Program-made: the position numbers and the translations under genes | The notes under the pieces: model-generated | What the model was told of the DNA's origin: nothing | What the model saw: the letters and a program-made list of their open reading frames with translations, nothing else | Databases searched by the model: none | Virus record (IMG/VR): IMGVR_UViG_3300027969_000278 | Coordinates: 1 to 32,774 of that record | Direction: 5' to 3' (one strand) | Source: a virus | Length of the DNA stretch: 32,774 nt | Shown: one piece after another, positions 14,019-20,584 of the stretch | How positions within the stretch are numbered: the first letter of the stretch is position 1 | Layout: the number at the start of each line of letters is the position of its first letter

Positions 14019-14633
14019 ATGAAAGTATTAGAATTATTTGCAGGTAGTCGTTCAATAGGCAAAGCAGCTGAAATTTTAGGATATAAAGTTTTTTCAAGTG
14101 ATTTAATTAATTTTGAAAATATTGATTATATTACAAGTATATTAGATTTTGATATAAATAAATTACCATTTCAACCTGATATTATTTGGGCATCCCCGCC
14201 TTGTACCGCTTTTAGTGTTGCTGCAATCGGGAAAAATTGGACTAAAGATGGGGATAATTATATAGCTAAAAATCCCCGCGCTGACTTTGGTTTAGAATTA
14301 GTAAAAAAAACAATCCAAATAATTGAGGCTTTGAAACCTACTTATTTTTTTATAGAAAATCCAAGAGGGATGCTTCGCAAGATGCCTATAATGTCTAACT
14401 TAAACAGGCAAGGGGTAACCTATTGTCAATATGGAGATACAAGGATGAAGCCAACTGATATATGGACTAATAGCATAAATTGGATTCCAAGACCTATGTG
14501 CAAGAATGGAGATGATTGCCATATAGCAGCGCCAAGAGGTTCAAGCACAGGAACACAGGGATTGAAAGGTGCTTATGAGAGAAGTAAAATCCCAGAGGAT
14601 CTTTGTTTAGAAATATTAAAATCGTGTATTTAA
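14019..14633 (+). CDS. DNA cytosine-C5 methyltransferase
   Basis: 204 residues, a short single-domain enzyme. Motif I is Leu-Glu-Leu-Phe-Ala-Gly-Ser at 4-10 (S-adenosylmethionine binding). Motif IV is Ser59-Pro-Pro-Cys62-Thr-Ala-Phe-Ser with Cys62 as the nucleophile. Motif VI is Phe-Ile-Glu113-Asn-Pro. A target-recognition region is almost absent, so specificity is probably loose or depends on a partner. No partner restriction enzyme is visible, so it is an orphan protective methylase that would shield phage DNA from host restriction. Together with the Mom-like gene it gives two kinds of base modification. Confidence 0.88.
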   Translation: MKVLELFAGSRSIGKAAEILGYKVFSSDLINFENIDYITSILDFDINKLPFQPDIIWASPPCTAFSVAAIGKNWTKDGDNYIAKNPRADFGLELVKKTIQIIEALKPTYFFIENPRGMLRKMPIMSNLNRQGVTYCQYGDTRMKPTDIWTNSINWIPRPMCKNGDDCHIAAPRGSSTGTQGLKGAYERSKIPEDLCLEILKSCI

Positions 14634-14650
14634 AAATTAAAACAAACAAT

Positions 14651-14779
14651 ATGAACAGATTAAAAACCTTACAGGAAAAAAGAAACGAGCAATACAAAGC
14701 AGAAAGCCTAAGCGGAAAATGGTTCTGGTATATAATGGGCGGCGCTTTATTATTAACGGCTTTAATAGAAAATTTATAA
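14651..14779 (+). CDS. Small single-pass membrane protein, 42 residues
   Basis: ATG at 14651, 17 bases after the methyltransferase stop, in an A-rich context. The first 25 residues are charged and helical (Lys, Arg, Glu). Residues 24-41 are hydrophobic (Trp-Phe-Trp-Tyr-Ile-Met-Gly-Gly-Ala-Leu-Leu-Leu) and end at the stop, so it is probably a tail-anchored inner-membrane peptide. Function unknown. Confidence 0.55.
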   Translation: MNRLKTLQEKRNEQYKAESLSGKWFWYIMGGALLLTALIENL

Positions 14780-14781
14780 TT

Positions 14782-14952
14782 ATGCCTTATTCAACTTGCT
14801 GCGGCGCACATACCACAATGGAAGAAATTGATATTTGTCCTGAATGCTTAGATCATTGCGATTGGGAAGACGAGGACGAGGAAGACGTTGAGGCTGATAA
14901 GGAAGCCGACAACCAAATTGCTCAAACTAAAATAGATAAACATGAAAAGTAA
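14782..14952 (+). CDS. Small putative zinc-binding acidic protein, 56 residues
   Basis: ATG at 14782, two bases after the previous stop. The N-terminal 27 residues contain Cys-Cys-Gly-Ala-His and Cys-Pro-Glu-Cys-Leu-Asp-His-Cys, a likely zinc knuckle. It is followed by a run of Asp/Glu and a polar helical tail. Proteins of this shape are common small phage genes of unknown role. It overlaps the next gene by 11 bases. Confidence 0.6.
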   Translation: MPYSTCCGAHTTMEEIDICPECLDHCDWEDEDEEDVEADKEADNQIAQTKIDKHEK

Positions 14953-15136
14953 TTATGAGTTAAAGCAATCCCTTCTGGATAAATTAGAGATAGAAGGGCT
15001 TGTTGAAAAAATACAAAGATTAGAAAAAACTATTGCTGAAAATGAGTTTGAATTAGCAAATATTCGTAAATTAGTAACCAAGCATTCAAACGATACAGAA
15101 CTTGGAATGTTATTCAGAATAAAATATAGACTATGA
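14942..15136 (+). CDS. Coiled-coil hypothetical protein, 64 residues
   Basis: ATG at 14942. Residues 5-45 carry leucines and isoleucines at heptad-like spacing with alternating Lys and Glu, typical of a short coiled coil, followed by a basic C-terminal end. Its stop overlaps the next small reading frame by ATGA. No family recognised. Confidence 0.55.
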   Translation: MKSNYELKQSLLDKLEIEGLVEKIQRLEKTIAENEFELANIRKLVTKHSNDTELGMLFRIKYRL

Positions 15137-15189
15137 ACTATTGGCTAATACAGGCTATTGTAAATCAAATCAAAAGTAAAAAAAAATGA
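15133..15189 (+). CDS. Possible 18-residue peptide
   Basis: Tiny frame that begins with ATGA overlap on the previous gene and ends with ATGA overlap on the next (15186). The sequence Met-Asn-Tyr-Trp-Leu-Ile-Gln-Ala-Ile-Val is amphipathic, followed by a lysine-rich end. Alternatively it is only a coupling element that lets ribosomes reach the 15186 gene. Too short for a firm call. Confidence 0.35.
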   Translation: MNYWLIQAIVNQIKSKKK

Positions 15190-15542
15190 TTACTAACTTT
15201 GAGGAAATTACAAAAGTAATGACAGAGGACGAAAAGAAACTTGTTCCTTTGATTATCAAGGGGTTAAGTACAAAGACTAAAGACAATCCTATTAAGGCTG
15301 CGGATATTGTAAACGCAATAAACGAAAACAAAAATAGGTATGGCATCAAGTTATTTAGCGAACCCAGATTAAGAAAAATAATTAACTTCATTCGTTCAGA
15401 GGGCATCCTGCCTGTAATGGGTACTTCAAACGGGTACTATATTACAAAGGATCGGTCGGAATTAGAAAGCCAGATTGAAAGCCTTACCCAAAGAGCAGAG
15501 GCAATAATGACAAGCGCTAACGGATTAAAAAAGTTTTTATGA
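15186..15542 (+). CDS. Winged-helix-like protein, 118 residues
   Basis: Predicted winged-helix arrangement: Ala-Ala-Asp-Ile-Val-Asn-Ala-Ile-Asn at 38-46, then Glu-Pro-Arg-Leu-Arg-Lys-Ile-Ile-Asn-Phe-Ile-Arg at 59-70 as recognition helix, and a beta wing (Leu-Pro-Val-Met-Gly-Thr-Ser-Asn-Gly-Tyr-Tyr-Ile-Thr, 75-87). A helical tail with Glu-Ser-Gln-Ile-Glu-Ser-Leu follows. Similar proteins occur widely in phages and are thought to be DNA-binding. It could regulate the adjoining late operon. The start overlaps the preceding peptide by ATGA. Confidence 0.65.
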   Translation: MITNFEEITKVMTEDEKKLVPLIIKGLSTKTKDNPIKAADIVNAINENKNRYGIKLFSEPRLRKIINFIRSEGILPVMGTSNGYYITKDRSELESQIESLTQRAEAIMTSANGLKKFL

Positions 15543-15610
15543 TAATAGTTTTATCAATAATATGTTGGGAATGTACTAAATTTATATTCTATAAACTTAT
15601 AAATAAATAA
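15539..15610 (+). CDS. Possible 23-residue membrane peptide
   Basis: Starts with an ATGA overlap on the winged-helix gene and ends at TAA (15608-15610), three bases before the next ATG. Residues 2-18 are hydrophobic with two Cys and a Trp, and the end is lysine-rich, a pattern of a single membrane helix with positive end. The chain of overlaps favours real translation. Confidence 0.4.
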   Translation: MIIVLSIICWECTKFIFYKLINK

Positions 15611-15613
15611 CCT

Positions 15614-15772
15614 ATGAAAGAATTAATTGAACTTCGGGATTGGGTGGATCAGCAATGCAAAACAGGGCAACCTTTTAATTGTGCTGACGTACTAAATAAG
15701 ATTGATGAAATCTTAGAAAAGGACACAGATATTGATGAAATATATTTAACTTCGTGCTATGAAATGGAATGA
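15614..15772 (+). CDS. Small hypothetical protein, 52 residues
   Basis: ATG at 15614 after an A-rich leader, stop TGA at 15770-15772, 14 bases inside the next gene. The protein is acidic and helical, with Leu-Arg-Asp-Trp-Val-Asp-Gln-Gln-Cys near the start, two further Cys, and an Asp/Glu-rich second half. No family recognised. The overlap suggests translational coupling to the tail chaperone gene. Confidence 0.6.
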   Translation: MKELIELRDWVDQQCKTGQPFNCADVLNKIDEILEKDTDIDEIYLTSCYEME

Positions 15773-16433
15773 ACTAACCCTTTGGCAGTATCAACAATTA
15801 ATGCCAACGATAACAAACCCTGACAAGGATTGGACTGAATTAGATGCAGAAGTGCATCGTCTTTGTATTGTAACAGGGCTAACAGAACACCAGATTGATA
15901 GCCTTTCAATAAGCGCATTAAAAGAATTGCGAAAAGAATTAGAGTTTTTAAATGAACCTATTGAAGGCAAGCCTGTTGATTATATTCATATAAATAAAAA
16001 GCGTTATAGGATTAATTACAATATTAAAAATATGCCTGCAGCGAGGTATATAGAAAGCAAGGTATTTAGTAAAGAGACTTTAGTAAACTTACATAAGATA
16101 GCTGCTTCAATGGTTATTCCCCAGAGGAAAAATTGGTATGGAAAATGGATTGACGATAAATATGATGCAAGTAAGCACGAGGAATATTCAGCAGATATGC
16201 AAGAGGCTAAATTTGTAGACGTTTACCATTCGTTGGTTTTTTTTTATCAAGTTTACAAAAATTGGATAGAAGTTTCTCAGGATTATATGATAGCGGAGAT
16301 GATGAAGGCGGGGATGACGCAAGCACAGGTAGATATAATGGCTCATCTTTTATCAACATCTATGGATGGCATTATACCTGTTACCTTATTGCCGACCAAG
16401 AAAATATCGGAATTAAAGAGGTATTTGAAATGA
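15759..16433 (+). CDS. Putative tail assembly chaperone
   Basis: 224 residues, helical throughout, beginning Met-Lys-Trp-Asn-Glu-Leu-Thr-Leu-Trp-Gln-Tyr-Gln-Gln-Leu. This kind of protein directly before the tail genes is often the tail assembly chaperone that coats the tape measure protein. A run of nine T at codons 160-163 together with an open -1 frame downstream would allow a longer variant, as in the G/GT proteins of lambda. The C-terminal region in the normal frame contains Met-Thr-Gln-Ala-Gln-Val-Asp-Ile-Met. The stop overlaps a 27-codon reading frame by ATGA. Confidence 0.6.
   Translation: MKWNELTLWQYQQLMPTITNPDKDWTELDAEVHRLCIVTGLTEHQIDSLSISALKELRKELEFLNEPIEGKPVDYIHINKKRYRINYNIKNMPAARYIESKVFSKETLVNLHKIAASMVIPQRKNWYGKWIDDKYDASKHEEYSADMQEAKFVDVYHSLVFFYQVYKNWIEVSQDYMIAEMMKAGMTQAQVDIMAHLLSTSMDGIIPVTLLPTKKISELKRYLK
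16237..16245 (+). other. Candidate -1 ribosomal slippage site
   Basis: Nine T in a row, read in the normal frame as GTT TTT TTT TAT, so the pattern T_TTT_TTT fits a slippery heptamer. The -1 frame is open from 16211 to the stop at 16513. Slippage would join about 162 residues of the chaperone to an 89-residue extension, giving about 251 residues. No strong downstream stem was established. Confidence 0.4.
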
Positions 16434-16513
16434 ATACAATAGAGTTCCTGAATGCAATGGCGTATATGAAAGCTAAAAATTCATACGACCGAGAGCAGTC
16501 TAAAAGATTATAG
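16430..16513 (+). CDS. 27-residue frame, coupled gene or C-terminal end of a frameshift product
   Basis: ATG at 16430 overlaps the chaperone stop (ATGA). The peptide begins Met-Asn-Thr-Ile-Glu-Phe-Leu-Asn-Ala-Met-Ala-Tyr and is helical, with a basic end. It looks more protein-like than the acidic low-complexity segment encoded just upstream in the same frame, which suggests it is translated either by reinitiation at 16430 or as the end of a -1 frameshift product. A terminator follows 17 bases after the stop. Confidence 0.5.
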   Translation: MNTIEFLNAMAYMKAKNSYDREQSKRL

Positions 16514-16530
16514 TTAGTTGTTTTTTTGTG

Positions 16531-16558
16531 AATCCCCGTTAATAGCGGGGGTTTTTTT
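16531..16558 (+). terminator. Rho-independent terminator
   Basis: CCCCG at 16534-16538 pairs with CGGGG at 16546-16550 around a seven-base loop, followed by seven T (16552-16558). The AAT before the stem can extend pairing into the T run. It ends the methyltransferase/chaperone transcript before the tail genes. Confidence 0.88.
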
Positions 16559-16582
16559 GTGCGGTATTTGAAAGACTTTTAG

Positions 16583-16589
16583 CTATTTA
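16583..16589 (+). promoter_or_regulatory. CTATTTA box before tail gene, copy 1
   Basis: CTATTTA preceded by a T-rich block (CTTTTAG) and followed after five bases by ATG at 16595. The same arrangement occurs at 23036 and 26369. It lies behind a terminator, so it may be a phage late promoter element giving a very short or no leader, or a translation start signal. It supports 16595 rather than 16589 as the gene start. Confidence 0.45.
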
Positions 16590-16594
16590 TGGGT

Positions 16595-17320
16595 ATGAGT
16601 GAAGCAAAAGCGCAGGCGCAATCATTAAGGGATGGCTTTCTACAATCTATTGGAGAATCTTATGATATGATTGATCCAACAGAATATCCTGTTGCTGAAC
16701 AAATGCTTATTTATTACGGAAAACAATTTAACGAAGCAGTACGAAAGAACCTTGACAAATCAGGATCAATAGCTTCTGGAAAGATAGGAGATTTAGTCGT
16801 TCCAAAGATTAGTAAATTTGGCAATGACTATGAAATGTACTTAGGATATGATTCAGATAATCCTGCTTCTGTTTATTATAAGTTTATTAATAAAGGGGTG
16901 AAAGGGGCAGGAGGTGTAAATGCTAAGCCTAAAAAAGTTAAATCTGATTCACCTTACCAATATAAGACGCCTTACGCTAATAAGAAAATGGCTACTTCAA
17001 TACTTCAATGGTATAGATTAGGCAAGGCAAAGGCTTCTGGAGAATCACAAAAAAAAGGATTAAGCAAGACCCAAAGAAAGAGTAAAAAGCTAAAAAAGAT
17101 TGTGGATAAAGCAACATCTTTGAAAGCAATCGCATACGCAACGGCTTCTGCAATAAAAAGGGATGGTTTAAAAACTACTTCATATTTTGATAATGCAGTA
17201 AAAGCAGTATTCAATAAAGAATTTTTTACGGCAATGGCAGTAGCTTTGGGTGGGGATGTTCAAATACAAATTAGACAAATAGGTAATAAAATGGAAAATA
17301 ATGGCTATAACAATAAATAG
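16595..17320 (+). CDS. Putative tail completion or neck protein, 241 residues
   Basis: The ATG at 16595 is chosen because its spacing from the CTATTTA box matches two other genes; an in-frame ATG at 16589 is possible. The N-terminal part is helical. The middle (90-140) contains Gly-Val-Lys-Gly-Ala-Gly-Gly-Val-Asn-Ala-Lys-Pro-Lys and a Tyr-Gln-Tyr-Lys-Thr-Pro segment. A strongly basic stretch (Lys/Arg-rich, about 148-168) and a helical C-terminus follow. Position between chaperone and tail proteins suggests a virion or assembly role, but no family is recognised. Confidence 0.5.
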   Translation: MSEAKAQAQSLRDGFLQSIGESYDMIDPTEYPVAEQMLIYYGKQFNEAVRKNLDKSGSIASGKIGDLVVPKISKFGNDYEMYLGYDSDNPASVYYKFINKGVKGAGGVNAKPKKVKSDSPYQYKTPYANKKMATSILQWYRLGKAKASGESQKKGLSKTQRKSKKLKKIVDKATSLKAIAYATASAIKRDGLKTTSYFDNAVKAVFNKEFFTAMAVALGGDVQIQIRQIGNKMENNGYNNK

Positions 17321-18515
17321 TACACCCGCAACATATCCAACTATGCACGAGGATCTTTGGTTCGTTGCATCTTCTACAAATGTAGGAACTACAAACTTTA
17401 AATTTGTGTATGATGTTTACATAAATAATGCACAAGTAAGTAGAAACAAGATTTATCCTTCGCCAAGTGCGGAAGGTAGCTATGGAGTTTTTAATGCATC
17501 ACCAATGGTGAGGGCATACGTTACCAATTACTTTGAGCCTTCTGGTTCAAGCGTTTTAGTGGCTTCAAATGATAAAATAAAAGTTGATTATCAGGTTAAG
17601 ATAGGCGAAGATTTGAATGGAACAGTTACCCCTAATTTAGCATCTGGATCATATTCGGCTTATAATTATTATTCACCTTTATTCGGTGATATATTTACAG
17701 AGAATGGAAATGTGCCTTTGGTATTATCTAATTACTATGATAATTTATTAATTGAGAATTACACAGACGATTGGTTAAGCGATAGGGATAATAGCAATAT
17801 TACGATTGAGTATGGTGATCAATTTTTTATTACCTTCTTAAAGATAACAGGCGGCTCATATAAACTTTGGGTTCAAACTACAAATGAGGATGGAACTTCA
17901 GGAACTGCAGTTAGTGGTGCTTTGACTTTTACAGGGGAGTTTAATTTGTTTAATTTTCAAGCTGCTGCAATCAATACCTTTTTTGGATCTACAATCATAA
18001 CAGAGAACACTTATGGATACAATGTTTACATATCACTCGGCGCAGCAACCACAAGGGTATTACGATTCAGACAAGTATGTAACCCCAAGTACAGACAATA
18101 TAACCTTCACTTCCTTAACAGACTTGGAGGGTACGATACAATGGCATTCAGGCTTGTCAATAGGCGAAGATCTGAATTTCAAAGAACTTCATACAGACGA
18201 AATCCTTATCAGCTATCAAATGGTCAAATGACAAACATTGATACGTACAACAAATACAATGAAAGTACGTACAACTTTGCTATTCAACATAATGATTTTT
18301 ATAACTTAACTTCTGATTGGATTGAAGATCAGGATTATGCGTGGCTTGCTCAGTTAGTAGCTTCACCTATTGTTTATATGGAAGTGCAAGGTGCATTTTT
18401 CCCTATCACAATAAGAAATACAAACTACCAATATAAGTACCAGATAGCAGATGGAATATATAATTTTGATCTGGAGGTTGAGGTTGGAAAGTTTTTAAAT
18501 AGTCAATTTAGATAA
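17301..18515 (+). CDS. Tail-associated structural protein, 404 residues
   Basis: Starts 20 bases inside the previous gene. The composition (rich in Asn, Thr, Tyr, Ser and few charges) and beta-strand alternation are typical of virion proteins. Near residue 265-285 lie Leu-His-Phe-Leu-Asn-Arg-Leu-Gly-Gly-Tyr-Asp-Thr and then an Arg-rich block (Arg-Arg-Arg-Ser-Glu-Phe). Similar segments occur in unnamed tail proteins of Bacteroidota phages. It sits before a larger tail protein and the tape measure, so distal-tail or baseplate-like function is plausible. The stop overlaps the next start by TAATG. Confidence 0.65.
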   Translation: MAITINSTPATYPTMHEDLWFVASSTNVGTTNFKFVYDVYINNAQVSRNKIYPSPSAEGSYGVFNASPMVRAYVTNYFEPSGSSVLVASNDKIKVDYQVKIGEDLNGTVTPNLASGSYSAYNYYSPLFGDIFTENGNVPLVLSNYYDNLLIENYTDDWLSDRDNSNITIEYGDQFFITFLKITGGSYKLWVQTTNEDGTSGTAVSGALTFTGEFNLFNFQAAAINTFFGSTIITENTYGYNVYISLGAATTRVLRFRQVCNPKYRQYNLHFLNRLGGYDTMAFRLVNRRRSEFQRTSYRRNPYQLSNGQMTNIDTYNKYNESTYNFAIQHNDFYNLTSDWIEDQDYAWLAQLVASPIVYMEVQGAFFPITIRNTNYQYKYQIADGIYNFDLEVEVGKFLNSQFR

Positions 18516-20584
18516 TGATAAGAACTGAAATATATATTGAAGATGAAGTAATTGATTTGTTACAAGACATAAGTTCAGAATTTACTTATGCGATTGATGA
18601 TGTAAAAGATTTTGGCAGTCGCAATACTTCATTCAGCAGAACTATATCTATTCCTGCAACTGCAAAGAATAATAAAATTTTAGGATTTGCTTTTGAAATA
18701 AGTATGTCAAATAATCACAATTCAGATTTAGCAAATGTAAATACAAACTTTACCCCTTCACAGGCTGCTAAGTGTGAGATATATGTAGACAAGATTCAGA
18801 TATTTAAAGGCGTTATTCGTATGCTTGAAATAGTTATGAACAATAATGTTATTCAATATCAGTGTGCAGTATTTGGTGAATTAGGAGGCTTTATAACTGA
18901 ATTAGGGAATAAGCGTTTAGAAGATTTGGATTTTAGTGAACATAATCATACATATAATGTAACTGAAATTCAAAATAGTTGGAACACAATTAATGGATCA
19001 GGATATTATTATCCATTGATTGATTACGGGGATGTATCTACAACTAAAGATAACTTTAGTGTTTCAACATTCAGACCTGCTTTATATGTTAAAGAATATA
19101 TTGATAAAATATTTGAAGGAACTACATATACTTTAGATTGTGATTTTTTTGAAACAACTTTTTTCAAGAGTTTAATTATACCTAACAATAGTCAAGGGAT
19201 AAGAGGTGCGAATGATAGATTTATTTTAGGCGCAAAAACAATTTCACAAATACTATTAAATAGTAATACACCTACCGCAAGAAATGCAGACCTTCCTTTT
19301 GATACTACGACTTTACTTAATTTTACAGAGAATGCGGGAAAGAGTATATTTACTTATACTGATGGCACAAAGACAATTAGAACGATTGCTTCAATAATCG
19401 GAACATATCAAACAGATGCGGCTTCTTCTATTACAGCGACTTTATATATTGGTGGCGTATCGGTGCAAGCCTTTACTCAAAATACTTCTTCTGCTAATAA
19501 CCCTTTTAGTTTTAGTTTTGATTATACAGGTAATATTTTAAATACAAACCAAGTTCGTATTGAAATAAGCGTACCTGTAACTGCAAACACTTACATAGTA
19601 ACGATTTCAAGTGCTTCAGTAAATTTATCACAAATAACTTCCCAGATAACAGATGTAGCTTATAATGGTGTAATATCTTTGAATGAGAATTTACCAAAGG
19701 GAATATTTCAAAAAGACTTTTTTTTATCTGTATGCAAAATGTTTAATCTTTATGTATATCAGGATAACTTAAATGATAAGCAAATAAATGTTTCGCCTTA
19801 TATTGATTTTTATTCTTCAGCCGTTACTAATAGTTTAGATTGGTCGCAAAAAATTGACTTAGGTTCTTCAATGTCTATTAAACCTATGTCGCAATTAAAT
19901 GCAAGATATTATGCTTATAAATATACGCCTGATTCAGACTTTTACAATGATAACTATTTAAAGAAATACGGACAAAGCTATGGCGATAATTTATATGATT
20001 CAGAATTTGATTATGTAAAAGATACTGCTACAACTCAGATAATATTTGCGCCAACAGTTATAACATTACATTCAGGACAAGACAAGTATCACCCTGCAAT
20101 TTATAAGCTATCAAACAATAATACAAACGAAGACCCGATGGATAGCGTTATTCGTATCTTAATAGCTAAGAAAAAAACAGGCGTTTCAACTTGGCATATT
20201 AAAAGTGGAAGCGGTGGCACAGGAAGTAATTTAGCAACCTTAACTTCATACGGATATGCAGGACACTTAGACGATCCAAATACTCCGACTATTGATATTA
20301 ATTTTGGAGTGCCAAAAGAATTACAATTTCCTGCAACTACTTATCCAACAGATAATTTATTTAATACATATCACTTGCCTTACATATTAGAAATTACAGA
20401 TATTGAAAGCAAACTATTGTCTTGCAAAATGTATCTAAATACTTTAGATATTTACAATCTGGATTTTAGCAAATATATATGGATCAATGGGGTATTATTT
20501 AGACTTAATAAAGTAGAGGGTTATAACCCAATGGCATATCAAACGACACAGGTTAATTTATTAAAAGTAATAAACACGAATTAA
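18515..20584 (+). CDS. Large tail/baseplate-like structural protein, 689 residues
   Basis: An acidic N-terminus with Glu-Ile-Tyr-Ile-Glu-Asp-Glu-Val-Ile-Asp-Leu is followed by Phe-Thr-Tyr-Ala-Ile-Asp-Asp and Phe-Ser-Arg-Thr-Ile-Ser-Ile-Pro-Ala-Thr at about 38-47, which recur in tail proteins of Bacteroidota phages. The rest is beta-rich with Asn/Thr/Ser-rich domains, and a central stretch (about 250-400) resembling an Ig-like or jelly-roll region. It lies directly upstream of the tape measure gene and overlaps both neighbours by single bases. A role as distal tail or baseplate hub protein is inferred from context. Confidence 0.62.
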   Translation: MIRTEIYIEDEVIDLLQDISSEFTYAIDDVKDFGSRNTSFSRTISIPATAKNNKILGFAFEISMSNNHNSDLANVNTNFTPSQAAKCEIYVDKIQIFKGVIRMLEIVMNNNVIQYQCAVFGELGGFITELGNKRLEDLDFSEHNHTYNVTEIQNSWNTINGSGYYYPLIDYGDVSTTKDNFSVSTFRPALYVKEYIDKIFEGTTYTLDCDFFETTFFKSLIIPNNSQGIRGANDRFILGAKTISQILLNSNTPTARNADLPFDTTTLLNFTENAGKSIFTYTDGTKTIRTIASIIGTYQTDAASSITATLYIGGVSVQAFTQNTSSANNPFSFSFDYTGNILNTNQVRIEISVPVTANTYIVTISSASVNLSQITSQITDVAYNGVISLNENLPKGIFQKDFFLSVCKMFNLYVYQDNLNDKQINVSPYIDFYSSAVTNSLDWSQKIDLGSSMSIKPMSQLNARYYAYKYTPDSDFYNDNYLKKYGQSYGDNLYDSEFDYVKDTATTQIIFAPTVITLHSGQDKYHPAIYKLSNNNTNEDPMDSVIRILIAKKKTGVSTWHIKSGSGGTGSNLATLTSYGYAGHLDDPNTPTIDINFGVPKELQFPATTYPTDNLFNTYHLPYILEITDIESKLLSCKMYLNTLDIYNLDFSKYIWINGVLFRLNKVEGYNPMAYQTTQVNLLKVINTN

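Noticed and set aside
18013-18231. Open 72-codon frame inside the 17301-18515 gene
   Set aside because: It lies wholly within a long structural gene in another frame, has no start signal, and the main-frame sequence there contains a pattern (Leu-His-Phe-Leu-Asn-Arg-Leu-Gly-Gly-Tyr-Asp) recognised from related tail proteins.
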